A stretch of DNA of 64,000 nt, from the NCBI GenBank assembly GCA_945952465.1, contig CAMFIB010000001.1, forward strand, positions 1-64,000. The letters are read 5' to 3'. Source of the stretch: an uncultured Pseudomonadota bacterium. Lineage in GTDB: Bacteria; Pseudomonadota; Gammaproteobacteria; Burkholderiales; Burkholderiaceae_C. Positions 48,791-58,139 of the stretch are shown in pieces. The position numbers were made by a program, and so were the translations under genes. The notes below the pieces were generated by a model that saw only the letters and a list, made by a program, of their open reading frames with translations, had not been told where the DNA came from and searched no databases. Position 1 is the first letter of the stretch, and every line of letters starts with the position of its first letter.

Positions 48791-49699
48791 ATGGCGAAAC
48801 CGACGACAGTGCGGCTGGTTGACGTGGGCCCGCGCGACGGCCTGCAGAACGAGAAGGCGCCGGTGCCTGCCGCCGTGAAGGTGGAACTGGTTCACCGGCT
48901 GCAGGCCGCGGGGCTGAAGCACATCGAGGTGACCAGCTTCGTCAGCCCCAAGTGGGTGCCGCAGATGGCCGACAACGCGGAGGTGATGGCTGGCATCGCC
49001 CGCCAGCCCGGCGTGACCTATTCGGTGCTGACGCCCAACCTGCAGGGCTTTGAGGCAGCAAAGGCCACGCGGCCCGACCAGATCGTGGTCTTCGGCGCTG
49101 CCAGCGAGGCCTTCAGCCAGCGCAACATCAACTGCTCCATCGCAGAGAGCATCGAGCGTTTCCGCCCGGTGGTGGAAGCGGCCCACGCCGCGCAACTGCC
49201 GGTGCGCGGCGCCATCTCGTGTTCGGTCGGCTGCCCCTACGAGGGTGAGGTTGCGCCGGAGCGGGTGGGCTATGTGGCGCGGCTGATGAAGGAGATCGGC
49301 GTGGACGACGTCTACGTGGCCGACACCATCGGTACCGGCACGCCACACAAGGTGCAGGCCGCCATGGCGGCGGCGCTGGCGCACTACGACCTCGACCACA
49401 TCGCCGGCCATTTCCACGACACCTACGGCCAGGCGCTGGCCAACACGCTGGCCGCGCTGGAGATGGGCGTCTGGCAGTTCGACACCTCGGTGGCCGGCCT
49501 CGGCGGCTGCCCCTACGCCAAGGGTGCGACCGGCAACGCCGCCACCGAAGACGTGGTCTACCTGCTGCAGGGCATGGGCATTGACACGGGCATCGACCTC
49601 GACAAGCTGGTCGATGCCGGCGCCTACATCAGCGACTTCCTCGGCCGCAAGCCGAATTCCCGCGCGGCGACGGCGCTGCTCAACAAGCGACAGGCGTAG
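48791..49699 (+). CDS. liuE: Hydroxymethylglutaryl-CoA lyase
   Basis: A 302-aa TIM-barrel lyase that splits HMG-CoA into acetoacetate and acetyl-CoA, the last step of leucine breakdown. VDVGPRDGLQNEK is the metal/substrate motif. The family signature with catalytic Cys is SVAGLGGCPYAKGATGN. HFHDTYGQALAN supplies metal-binding His residues. It lies 14 nt after liuD. Confidence 0.97.
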   Translation: MAKPTTVRLVDVGPRDGLQNEKAPVPAAVKVELVHRLQAAGLKHIEVTSFVSPKWVPQMADNAEVMAGIARQPGVTYSVLTPNLQGFEAAKATRPDQIVVFGAASEAFSQRNINCSIAESIERFRPVVEAAHAAQLPVRGAISCSVGCPYEGEVAPERVGYVARLMKEIGVDDVYVADTIGTGTPHKVQAAMAAALAHYDLDHIAGHFHDTYGQALANTLAALEMGVWQFDTSVAGLGGCPYAKGATGNAATEDVVYLLQGMGIDTGIDLDKLVDAGAYISDFLGRKPNSRAATALLNKRQA

Positions 49700-49725
49700 A
49701 GCGCCGGCGGCGGCACAATCGGGCC

Positions 49726-49983
49726 ATGACCGCTGCTCAGGCGCCCGCCCCCGATGCTGCAAAAATGATAGCTGAAAGTGCAGCATTGGCGCTGACTGCA
49801 GCCGAAAATGTGCCTTCACCCTGCGTGTCGGTGTGCCGCATGGCCGCTGCAACCGGCCTGTGCGAGGGCTGTTTCCGCACGCTGGACGAAATCGCCGCCT
49901 GGAGCCGCATGGCCGATGCCGACAAGCGCCGCGTCTGGGGCCTGGTCGCGGCCCGTGCCCAACCGCACACCCACGCCCCATGA
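49726..49983 (+). CDS. DUF1289 Cys-rich small protein
   Basis: An 85-aa protein. Residues 31 to about 70, SPCVSVCRMAAATGLCEGC plus FRTLDEIAAWSRMADADKRRVW, are a standard DUF1289 domain with four Cys that may bind zinc or an Fe-S cluster. The function is unknown. Residues 11-28 (AAKMIAESAALALTAAEN) are encoded exactly by copy F of the 54-bp repeat, giving an Ala-rich leader not needed by the domain. The stop overlaps the next start (ATGA). Confidence 0.88.
   Translation: MTAAQAPAPDAAKMIAESAALALTAAENVPSPCVSVCRMAAATGLCEGCFRTLDEIAAWSRMADADKRRVWGLVAARAQPHTHAP
49756..49809 (+). repeat. 54-bp dispersed repeat, copy F (18 codons of a gene)
   Basis: The modules GCTGC-N7-ATAGC-N17-CGCTGAC-TGCAGCCGAAAAT have invariant spacing. 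It begins on a codon boundary and spans exactly 18 codons of the DUF1289 gene, in the sense direction. Confidence 0.88.
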
Positions 49984-50624
49984 AACACATCGACTTCTAT
50001 TTCGACGCCATCTCGCCCTACGCCTACCTGGCCTTCGAGAAGCTGCCCGAGGTGCTGGCCGGCCACAGCTACAGCGTCACCTACAAACCCATCCTGTTCG
50101 CCAGCCTGCTGCAGCATTTCGGCCAACTGGGGCCGGCCGAAATCGCGCCCAAACGGGCCTGGACCTACCGGCAGGTGGTCTGGCAGGCGCAGCACCACGG
50201 CGTGCCCTTTCAACTGCCCGCCACACACCCGTTCAACCCGCTCGGCCTGCTGCGGCTGGCCGTGGCCTGCGACCCGAACGGCACACCCAACCGCCACGTC
50301 ACCGAAGCCATCCTGCGCCACGTCTGGCTGGGCGGCGCCGACGCGGCCGACCCGGCGCGGCTCGCGGCGCTCACCGAGCAGCTCGCGCCCGCACGCTCGC
50401 CCGATTCACCCGAGGTGAAGGCCCAGTTGCGCGCCAACGGCGAAGAGGCCCTGGCCCGCGGCCTGTTCGGTGTGCCCACCTTCGCCGTGGACGACAAGCT
50501 GTTCTGGGGCTTCGACGCGCTGACCATGCTGCGCGACTGCTTCGACGCCACGCCATGGTTCGCCGAGCACTGGGACAGCGCCGCCGCCATTCCCAAGGGG
50601 CAGACGCGCAAGGCCGCCGGCTGA
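49980..50624 (+). CDS. 2-hydroxychromene-2-carboxylate isomerase / DsbA-like protein
   Basis: A 214-aa thioredoxin-fold protein of the HCCA isomerase (kappa-GST-like) family. IDFYFDAISPYAYLAFEKLP is the glutathione-site N-terminus, with Ser in place of the DsbA Cys. GLFGVPTFAVDDKLFWGFDAL is the conserved cis-Pro strand. In naphthalene pathways the family isomerises a chromene, but no aromatic genes are adjacent, so a general glutathione-dependent isomerase or transferase is more likely. It overlaps the DUF1289 gene by 4 nt. Confidence 0.88.
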   Translation: MKHIDFYFDAISPYAYLAFEKLPEVLAGHSYSVTYKPILFASLLQHFGQLGPAEIAPKRAWTYRQVVWQAQHHGVPFQLPATHPFNPLGLLRLAVACDPNGTPNRHVTEAILRHVWLGGADAADPARLAALTEQLAPARSPDSPEVKAQLRANGEEALARGLFGVPTFAVDDKLFWGFDALTMLRDCFDATPWFAEHWDSAAAIPKGQTRKAAG

Positions 50625-50722
50625 CACCGGGGCCGGCGCGGCCGCCCCAAACCCTTACGCGCGCCAGCGTCATGGGGGCTTCCTAGAATGACCGGTTGAC
50701 CACCGATTCCACGCCCCCCGAC

Positions 50723-53700
50723 ATGAGCTCCTCCGGCCGGATCCGCATCCGCGGCGCGCGCCAGCACAACCTGAAGAACGTCGACCTCGACATCCGCACC
50801 GGCGAGCTGACGGTGGTGACGGGGCCGAGTGGCTCGGGCAAGTCCAGCCTGGTGTTCGACACGCTCTACGCCGAGGGCCAGCGCCGCTACGTCGAGACTT
50901 TCTCGGCCTACGCGCGGCAGTTCCTCGACCGCATGGACAAACCGGCGGTCGACCGCATCGACGGCGTGCCACCGGCCATCGCGATCGACCAGACCAATCC
51001 GGTTCGCTCGTCGCGCTCCACCGTGGGCACGATGACCGAGCTGAACGACCACCTGAAGCTGCTGTTCCCGCGCGCCGGCCGGCTGTTCGACAAGGTCACG
51101 GGCCAGGAGGTGCGGCACGACACGCCGGAGACCATCCTCGCCGAACTGCAGCAGCGGGTGGCGGCTCTTGGTGAGGCTGAGCCACGCCTGGTGTTCACCT
51201 TTCCGGTCGAACTGCCCGGCAACACCACCGCCGAAGACATCGAACAGTGGCTTAGCGCCAGCGGCTTCACCCGGGTGCAGGCCCAGCGCACCGAATCGCG
51301 AACCGGCGGCGACGTCATCGTGCTCGATGTGGTGGCCGACCGCTTTCGGCTGTCGAACACCGAACGCTCGCGTGTCGTGGAGGCGATCGAGGTCGCGCTG
51401 CGGCGCGGGGCCGGCCGGCTGAACGTGTTCGTGGTCGGTGAGGGGGACGCAGTTGGCGTTTCGCCGCCGGGCCGCTCCCAAGGCGAAACGGCCCCCTCGG
51501 GGGGCAGCGAACCACGCGCAGTGGGGAGCGTGGGGGCCATCACCTGGAAATTCTCGACGGGGCTGCACTGCCCGGACAGCGACCTGCGCTACACGCAGCC
51601 CATCCCGTCGATGTTCTCGTTCAACTCGGCGGTCGGCGCCTGCGAGACCTGCCGGGGCTTCGGCCGGGTGATCGGCGTCGACTACGGCCTCGTCATTCCG
51701 AACGACAAATTGACGCTGCGCGCCGGCGCGATCAAGCCCATTCAGACGCCGGCGTGGTCTGAAGCGCAAGATGATTTGATGCGCCACGCTGAGGCGGCCG
51801 GCATCCCGCGCGACACGCCCTGGTACAAGCTGACGCCCGAGCACCAGAAATGGGTGATCGAAGGTTCGCCCAACTGGAACGGCAAATGGAACCAGCACTG
51901 GTTCGGCATCCGCCGCTTCTTCGAGTACCTGGAGAGCAAGGCCTACAAGATGCACATCCGCGTCTTGCTGTCCAAGTACCGCAGCTACACCGCCTGCCCG
52001 TCCTGCGACGGCGCGCGGCTGAAGACCGAAAGCCTGCTGTGGCGCATCGGCAGCGCCGCCGACGCCGACGCGGTGCTGCCGCCCGCCAGGCGCTTCATGC
52101 CGCATGGCGTGTCCTGGACGCGCGCCCAACTCGAAGCCATGCCCGGCCTGTGCCTGCACGACCTGATGCAGTTGCCGATCGACCAATTGGGCCGCTTCTT
52201 CTCGTTGATGGAAAGCGAGGCCAACGCCGGCCAGAGCGGCCCGCTGGCCACGGCCGAGCTGCGCGCGCTGGACCTGCTGTTCGACGAAATCCGCACCCGG
52301 CTGAAATACCTGGCCGACGTCGGCATCGGCTACCTCACGCTCGACCGGCAGAGCCGCACGCTCTCCGGCGGCGAGGTGCAGCGCATCAACCTCACCACCG
52401 CGCTCGGCACCTCGCTGGTCAACACGCTGTTCGTGCTCGACGAGCCCAGCATCGGCCTGCACCCGCGCGACATGCAGCGCATCAACGAAGCCATGCTGCG
52501 GCTGCGCGACGCCGGCAACACGCTGGTGGTGGTGGAGCACGACCCGGCCGTGATGCTGGCCGCCGACCGTGTGATCGACATGGGCCCCGGTCCCGGCGAG
52601 CGCGGCGGCCAGATCGTGTTCGACGGCCCGGTGGACGCGCTGCGCGATGCCGACACGCTGACCGGCGCCTATCTCGGCGCGCGCAAGCACATCGGCATGG
52701 GTTTTCGCCGCATGGTGACCGACAGCACGCCGCGTCTGGTGCTGGAAGGCGCGCGCGAGCACAACCTGAAGCACGTGTCGGTCGAGTTTCCGCTGCACAA
52801 GCTGGTCTGCGTAACCGGCGTGAGCGGCTCCGGCAAATCGTCGCTGATCCAGGACGTGCTGGCGCCGGCGCTGCTGCGGCATTTCGGCAAGGCCACCGAC
52901 ACGCCGGGCGCGCACGACCGCTTGCTGGGCGCGGACCTGTTGAGCGAGGTGGTGTTCGTCGACCAGTCCCCCATCGGCAAGACCGCGCGCTCCAACCCGG
53001 TCAGCTACGTCGGCGCCTGGGACGCGGTGCGCGAAATCTTCGCCAACGCCCCGGCTTCGCGGCAGCGCGGCTACACCGCCGCCAAGTTCAGCTTCAACAG
53101 CGGCGACGGCCGTTGCCCGACCTGCGGCGGCTCCGGCTTCGAGCACGTCGAGATGCAGTTCCTGAGCGACGTCTACCTGCGCTGCCCGGACTGCGACGGC
53201 CAGCGCTACCGGCCTGAAATTATGCAGATCAAGATCGAGCGCGGCGGGCGCTTTCTGAGCGTGGCCGACGTGCTGGAACTGACGGTGCACGAGGCCGCCG
53301 CGCTGTTCGCCAAAGATCGCGACGTGGTGCGCGCGCTGCAGCCCATCGTCGAGGTGGGGCTGGACTACGTGAAGCTGGGCCAGCCGGTGCCCACGCTCAG
53401 CGGTGGCGAGGCGCAGCGGCTGAAGCTGGCCGGCTATCTGGCCGACGCCGCGAAAAGCGAGACCGCGAGCCGGCAGCCCGCCAGCCGCAAGGGCACGCTG
53501 TTTTTGTTCGACGAGCCGACCACCGGCCTGCATTTCGACGACATCGCCAAGCTGATGCGCGCGCTGCGCCGGCTGCTCGACGTGGGGCATTCGCTGATCG
53601 TCATCGAGCACAACCTCGACGTGATCCGCGCCAGCGACTGGATCATCGACCTCGGACCGGAAGGCGGCGAGGCCGGCGGCCACATCGTGGCGCAGGGCAC

Positions 53701-56656
53701 GCCGGAAGAGCTGCGCGAGGTGGCCGCCTCGCACACCGGCCGCGCGCTGAAGGAATACGACGGCACGCTGGGCCAGGCGATGGGCGTGGCCGAGCCGCGC
53801 GCCGCCTATGCGCCGCCGGCCGACGCCGGGCCGGACGCGATCCGCATCGTCAACGCCCGCGAACACAACCTGAAGGGTCTGAGCGTGGAGGTGCCGCGCG
53901 GCCAGTTCAACGTGGTCACCGGGGTCAGCGGCTCCGGCAAATCGACGCTGGCCTTCGACATCCTGTTCAACGAAGGCCAGCGCCGTTACCTCGAATCATT
54001 GAACGCCTATGCGCGCAGCATCGTGCAGCCGGCTGGCCGGCCGGAGGTGGACGCGGTCTACGGCATTCCGCCCACGGTGGCGATCGAGCAGCGGCTGTCG
54101 CGCGGCGGCCGCAAGAGCACGGTGGGCACCACCACCGAGGTCTGGCATTTTTTGCGGCTGCTGTTCGTCAAGCTCGGCGTGCAGCACTGCGTGAACGACG
54201 GCGCGGCGGTGATGCCGCAGACGCCCGACAGCATCGTCGCCACGCTGCTGAAGCGTTACGCTGGCCAGCACATCGGCCTGCTCGCGCCGCTGGTGCTGAA
54301 CCGCAAGGGCGTCTACACCGAGCTGGCGCAATGGGCGCGGCCGCGCGGCTTCACGCATCTGCGGGTCGACGGTGAATTCCTGCCGACGCTCAATTTCCCA
54401 CGCATCGACCGCTTCAAGGAACACACGATCGAGTTGCCGGTGGCCGACCTGCTGGTCGACGCCGCGGACGAGGCCGAGCTGCGCGCCGCGCTGGCGCTGG
54501 CACTGGAGCACGGCAAGGGCGTGGTGCATGTGCTGGCGCCGCTGAACGGACTGCGCGAGGCGATGGAAGACGGGCTGCCGTGTGCGGGCATCGGCCGCAT
54601 CGACGTGTTCTCGACCAAACGCGCCTGCCCGGTCTGCAGCACCAGCTACGCCGAACTCGATCCGCGCCTGTTCTCGTACAACAGCAAACACGGCTGGTGC
54701 CCGGACTGCGTGGGCACCGGCCTGCAACTGACGCGCGAACAGCGCCGCGCGTTCGACGATTCGGTGCGCGACGACGACCACAAGGGCCGCGAGCAGACCT
54801 TCGCCGAACCCGAGGTGGAGGTGACGGGCGACCAGCCTTGCGCCACCTGCAACGGCACCCGCCTGAACGCGGTGGCCCGCGCCGTGCTGTTCGGCCAGCA
54901 TGTGGAGCGCGGCATCGAGGGCGTGCCGATCACCGACCTCGCCCGCCTGTCGGTGCACGAGGTGCGGCATTGGGTGCAGCAACTGATCGCCGACGACCGG
55001 CTGACCGCCCGCGAGGCCGGCATCGCGCGTGACCTGCTGCCTGAAATCCAGAGCCGGCTCGAATTCCTGGAAGAAGTGGGGCTGGGCTACCTCACGCTGG
55101 ACCGTGGCGCGCCCACGCTCAGCGGCGGCGAGGCGCAGCGCATCCGGCTCGCCGCGCAGCTCGGCAGCAACCTGCAGGGGGTTTGCTACGTGCTCGACGA
55201 GCCGACGATCGGCCTGCACGCGCGCGACAACCAGATCCTGCTCGACGCGCTGCACAAGCTGCGCCACAAGGGCAACACGCTGGTGGTGGTGGAGCACGAC
55301 GAAGACACGATCCGCCGCGCCGACCACATCATCGATATCGGCCCCAGCGCCGGCAAACGCGGCGGCCGCCTTGTGGCGCAGGGCTCGGTGAGCGCCATCT
55401 CGGCGGCCGACGATTCCGTCACCGGCCGCTATTTGCTGCACGCGATGCGGCACCCGCTGCAGTTGCGCCGCGCGGTCGGGCCCGACGCGCTGGCCTCCAC
55501 CGCCGCGCCGGAGGCCACCGGCCTGCTGCCACCGCCGGCCAAGAAAACCGCCAAGGCCCGCAAGGCCGCCGCCGCGGCGGCGCCCGCCGTGCCGGAAGGC
55601 CCGCAGTTGCTGCAGTGGCTCACCGTTCACGGCGCCTCGCTGCACAACCTGCAACACGTCACCGCCGCCGTGCCGCTGAAGCGGCTGGTCGCGGTGACAG
55701 GTGTCAGCGGCTCTGGCAAATCCACACTGGCGCGCGATGTGCTGCTGGCCAACGTGCAGGCGGCCGTCGCTAAGCAAGCCACGCGGGCCACGCGCGACCA
55801 GGCCATCGTGTGGAGCGGCTGCGATGGCATCGACGGCTGGCGCGTCATTGACCGGGTGCTGGAGGTGGACCAGACACCGATCGGCAAGACACCGCGCTCC
55901 TGCCCGGCCACCTACATCGGCTTCTGGGACATCATCCGCAAACTCTTCGCCGACACGCTGGAGGCGCGCGCGCGTGGCTATGCCGCCAACCGCTTCAGTT
56001 TCAACACCGGCGAAGGCCGCTGCCCGACCTGCGAGGGGCAGGGCATGCGCACCATCGAGATGAGTTTTCTGCCCGACGTGAAAGTGCCGTGCGAAAGCTG
56101 CCACGGCGCGCGCTTCAACACCGAGACGCTGGCCGTGACCTGGCGCGGCAAGAGCATTGGCGAGGTGCTGCAGATGGAGGTGGACGAAGCGGTCGGCTTC
56201 TTCTCCAGCATGCCGGCCATCGGCCATCCGCTGCAGTTGCTGAAAGACGTGGGGCTGGGCTATTTGACGCTGGGCCAGCCGTCGCCCACGCTGTCGGGCG
56301 GCGAGGCGCAGCGCATCAAGCTGGTGACCGAACTCGCCAAGGTGCGCGACGACATCACGCGGCGCGGCCAGAAGGCGCCGCACACGCTCTACGTGCTCGA
56401 CGAACCCACGGTCGGCCTGCACATGGCCGACGTCGAAAAGCTCACCCGCGTGCTGCACCGGCTGGTCGACGGCGGGCAGAGCGTGGTCGTCATCGAACAC
56501 GACCTCGACGTCATCGCCGAGGCCGACTGGGTGATCGACCTCGGGCCGGAAGGCGGCACCGCCGGCGGCCGCATCGTGGCCGCCGCGCCGCCGGAGGAAC
56601 TGGTGGCGCTGGGTACCCACACCGGGCGGGTGCTGGGGCCGGTTCTGAAGCGCTAG
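50723..56656 (+). CDS. uvrA: Tandem-duplicated UvrA excinuclease subunit (four ATPase modules)
   Basis: A 1977-aa protein made of two full UvrA-like halves. Walker A loops begin at about residues 34 (GPSGSGKSS), 699 (GVSGSGKSS), 1067 and 1660 (GVSGSGKST). Four LSGGE signatures and four DEPS/T-GLH Walker B motifs follow. Zinc-type Cys pairs occur in each half, for example CPTCGG-CPDCDG and CPTCEG-CESCHG. A normal UvrA is about 940 aa, so this is a fused double. It would scan DNA for damage and load UvrB. Residues 247-272 come from an in-frame copy of the GC-rich repeat. The ATG at 50723 is preferred to a TTG nine codons upstream. Confidence 0.9.
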   Translation: MSSSGRIRIRGARQHNLKNVDLDIRTGELTVVTGPSGSGKSSLVFDTLYAEGQRRYVETFSAYARQFLDRMDKPAVDRIDGVPPAIAIDQTNPVRSSRSTVGTMTELNDHLKLLFPRAGRLFDKVTGQEVRHDTPETILAELQQRVAALGEAEPRLVFTFPVELPGNTTAEDIEQWLSASGFTRVQAQRTESRTGGDVIVLDVVADRFRLSNTERSRVVEAIEVALRRGAGRLNVFVVGEGDAVGVSPPGRSQGETAPSGGSEPRAVGSVGAITWKFSTGLHCPDSDLRYTQPIPSMFSFNSAVGACETCRGFGRVIGVDYGLVIPNDKLTLRAGAIKPIQTPAWSEAQDDLMRHAEAAGIPRDTPWYKLTPEHQKWVIEGSPNWNGKWNQHWFGIRRFFEYLESKAYKMHIRVLLSKYRSYTACPSCDGARLKTESLLWRIGSAADADAVLPPARRFMPHGVSWTRAQLEAMPGLCLHDLMQLPIDQLGRFFSLMESEANAGQSGPLATAELRALDLLFDEIRTRLKYLADVGIGYLTLDRQSRTLSGGEVQRINLTTALGTSLVNTLFVLDEPSIGLHPRDMQRINEAMLRLRDAGNTLVVVEHDPAVMLAADRVIDMGPGPGERGGQIVFDGPVDALRDADTLTGAYLGARKHIGMGFRRMVTDSTPRLVLEGAREHNLKHVSVEFPLHKLVCVTGVSGSGKSSLIQDVLAPALLRHFGKATDTPGAHDRLLGADLLSEVVFVDQSPIGKTARSNPVSYVGAWDAVREIFANAPASRQRGYTAAKFSFNSGDGRCPTCGGSGFEHVEMQFLSDVYLRCPDCDGQRYRPEIMQIKIERGGRFLSVADVLELTVHEAAALFAKDRDVVRALQPIVEVGLDYVKLGQPVPTLSGGEAQRLKLAGYLADAAKSETASRQPASRKGTLFLFDEPTTGLHFDDIAKLMRALRRLLDVGHSLIVIEHNLDVIRASDWIIDLGPEGGEAGGHIVAQGTPEELREVAASHTGRALKEYDGTLGQAMGVAEPRAAYAPPADAGPDAIRIVNAREHNLKGLSVEVPRGQFNVVTGVSGSGKSTLAFDILFNEGQRRYLESLNAYARSIVQPAGRPEVDAVYGIPPTVAIEQRLSRGGRKSTVGTTTEVWHFLRLLFVKLGVQHCVNDGAAVMPQTPDSIVATLLKRYAGQHIGLLAPLVLNRKGVYTELAQWARPRGFTHLRVDGEFLPTLNFPRIDRFKEHTIELPVADLLVDAADEAELRAALALALEHGKGVVHVLAPLNGLREAMEDGLPCAGIGRIDVFSTKRACPVCSTSYAELDPRLFSYNSKHGWCPDCVGTGLQLTREQRRAFDDSVRDDDHKGREQTFAEPEVEVTGDQPCATCNGTRLNAVARAVLFGQHVERGIEGVPITDLARLSVHEVRHWVQQLIADDRLTAREAGIARDLLPEIQSRLEFLEEVGLGYLTLDRGAPTLSGGEAQRIRLAAQLGSNLQGVCYVLDEPTIGLHARDNQILLDALHKLRHKGNTLVVVEHDEDTIRRADHIIDIGPSAGKRGGRLVAQGSVSAISAADDSVTGRYLLHAMRHPLQLRRAVGPDALASTAAPEATGLLPPPAKKTAKARKAAAAAAPAVPEGPQLLQWLTVHGASLHNLQHVTAAVPLKRLVAVTGVSGSGKSTLARDVLLANVQAAVAKQATRATRDQAIVWSGCDGIDGWRVIDRVLEVDQTPIGKTPRSCPATYIGFWDIIRKLFADTLEARARGYAANRFSFNTGEGRCPTCEGQGMRTIEMSFLPDVKVPCESCHGARFNTETLAVTWRGKSIGEVLQMEVDEAVGFFSSMPAIGHPLQLLKDVGLGYLTLGQPSPTLSGGEAQRIKLVTELAKVRDDITRRGQKAPHTLYVLDEPTVGLHMADVEKLTRVLHRLVDGGQSVVVIEHDLDVIAEADWVIDLGPEGGTAGGRIVAAAPPEELVALGTHTGRVLGPVLKR
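51462..51539 (+). repeat. GC-rich 78-bp dispersed repeat, copy 2 (inside uvrA)
   Basis: It is the same element as 19225-19299 with the shared blocks GCCGCCGGGCCGC, CCCAAGGC, GCCCCCTCGGGGGGCAGCGA and GGAGCGTGGGGGCC. At 78 bp it adds 26 codons in frame to uvrA, encoding a Gly/Ser/Pro-rich loop. In this copy GGCGTTTCGCC-like bases also pair with GGCGAAACG. Confidence 0.85.
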
Positions 56657-56768
56657 TGGGGTGCGGCGGCGTAGCCGGCCGCCGTCTCCACGATTCCCAC
56701 ACAATCGCTCGACAGTCGGGCAAGGTGGGGGACGGACACTGCCCCGGTTTTTTGATCCGGAGCCATTC

Positions 56769-58139
56769 TTGAACCACGAAGCGCTGCTGGCCGACGAAGC
56801 GAAATACTGCTCGTTCGGCGACACCGTCCATTACGTCAACCCCCCGAAGATCTTCGCCGGCTGCGACGGCAGCTACATGTTCGACGCCGCGGGCACCCGC
56901 TACCTCGACCTGCAGATGTGGTACTCGGCCGTCAACTTCGGCTACAAGAACAAGCGGCTCGAGCAGAAGATGATCGAGCAGTTGCAGACGCTGCCGCAGG
57001 TGGCCAGCCAGTACCTGCACCCGACCAAGATCGAGCTGGCCAAGTGGATCGCGCAGGACGCGCAGGCCAAATGGGGCCACGAAGGCCGCGTGCACTTCAA
57101 CGTGGGCGGCGCGCAGGCCATCGAAGACTCGCTGAAGGTGGTGCGCAACGCCAGCAACGGCAAGAGCCTGATGTTCGCGTTCGAGGGCGGCTACCACGGC
57201 CGCACGCTGGGCGCGTCCAGCATCACGTCGAGCTACCGCTACCGCCGCCGCTTCGGCCACTTCGGCGACCGCGCGCAGTTCATCCCCTTCCCGTACCCCT
57301 TCCGCCGCCCCAAGGGCATGACGGCCGAGGAGTATTCGGACCAGATCGTGGCCGACTTCCGCCGCAAGTTCGAGAACGAATACCACGCGATCTGGGACCC
57401 CAAGACCAACCAGTGCGAATACGCGGCGTTCTACGTGGAGCCCATCCAGGGCACCGGCGGCTACGTCGTGCCGCCCGCCAACTTCTACAAGGGCCTGAAG
57501 AAGGTGCTCGACGACCACGGCATCCTGCTGGTGGTGGACGAAATCCAGATGGGTTTCTGGCGCACCGGCAAGCTGTGGTCCATCGAGAACTTCGGCGTGC
57601 AGCCCGACGTGCTGGTCTTCGCCAAGGCGCTGACCAACGGCCTGAACGCGCTCAGCGGCCTGTGGGCGCGCGAGGAACTGATCAATCCGACCATCTTCCC
57701 GCCGGGCTCCACCCACTCCACCTTCGCGTCCAACCCGCTGGGCACGGCGCTGGGCCTGGAAGTGATGAAGATGACGCACGAAATCGACTTCGGCAAGCAG
57801 GTCTGCGACGCCGGCGCCTATTTCCTCGACGGCCTGAAAGACCTTCAGAAGCGCCACCCGGAAATCGGTGACGTCGACGGCATCGGCCTCGCGCTGCGCG
57901 CCGAGATCTGCACCACCGACGGCTTCACGCCCAACCGTGCGCTGCTCGACAAGATGGTCGACATCGGCCTGGCCGGCGAACTGGAATACCAGGGCGAGAA
58001 GCGCGGCCTGGTGCTCGACGTGGGTGGCTACTACAAGAACGTCATCACCTTCGCGCCGTCGCTGTACATCACCCGCCCCGAGATCGACGAGGCCATGGTG
58101 CTGCTCGACCAGCTCATCACGCGCGCCAAGGCCGCATGA
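56769..58139 (+). CDS. Class III PLP-dependent aminotransferase
   Basis: A 456-aa aminotransferase of the ornithine/diaminobutyrate type. The PLP Lys is Lys286 in VFAKALTNGLN. FEGGYHGRTLGASS binds the cofactor phosphate, and VVDEIQMGFWRTGK supplies the pyridine-binding Asp. The start is uncertain: TTG 56769 with GGAG 8 nt upstream is preferred, while a GTG at 56661 would add 36 poorly conserved-looking residues. The 112-nt gap after uvrA contains a GCGGC/GCCGC hairpin without T-run. The stop overlaps the next gene (ATGA). The amino acceptor is unknown. Confidence 0.85.
   Translation: MNHEALLADEAKYCSFGDTVHYVNPPKIFAGCDGSYMFDAAGTRYLDLQMWYSAVNFGYKNKRLEQKMIEQLQTLPQVASQYLHPTKIELAKWIAQDAQAKWGHEGRVHFNVGGAQAIEDSLKVVRNASNGKSLMFAFEGGYHGRTLGASSITSSYRYRRRFGHFGDRAQFIPFPYPFRRPKGMTAEEYSDQIVADFRRKFENEYHAIWDPKTNQCEYAAFYVEPIQGTGGYVVPPANFYKGLKKVLDDHGILLVVDEIQMGFWRTGKLWSIENFGVQPDVLVFAKALTNGLNALSGLWAREELINPTIFPPGSTHSTFASNPLGTALGLEVMKMTHEIDFGKQVCDAGAYFLDGLKDLQKRHPEIGDVDGIGLALRAEICTTDGFTPNRALLDKMVDIGLAGELEYQGEKRGLVLDVGGYYKNVITFAPSLYITRPEIDEAMVLLDQLITRAKAA

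Noticed and set aside
56662-56690. GC-rich hairpin just after the uvrA stop as a terminator
   Set aside because: The arms GCGGC/GCCGC pair, but no T-run follows. It is not called as an intrinsic terminator.
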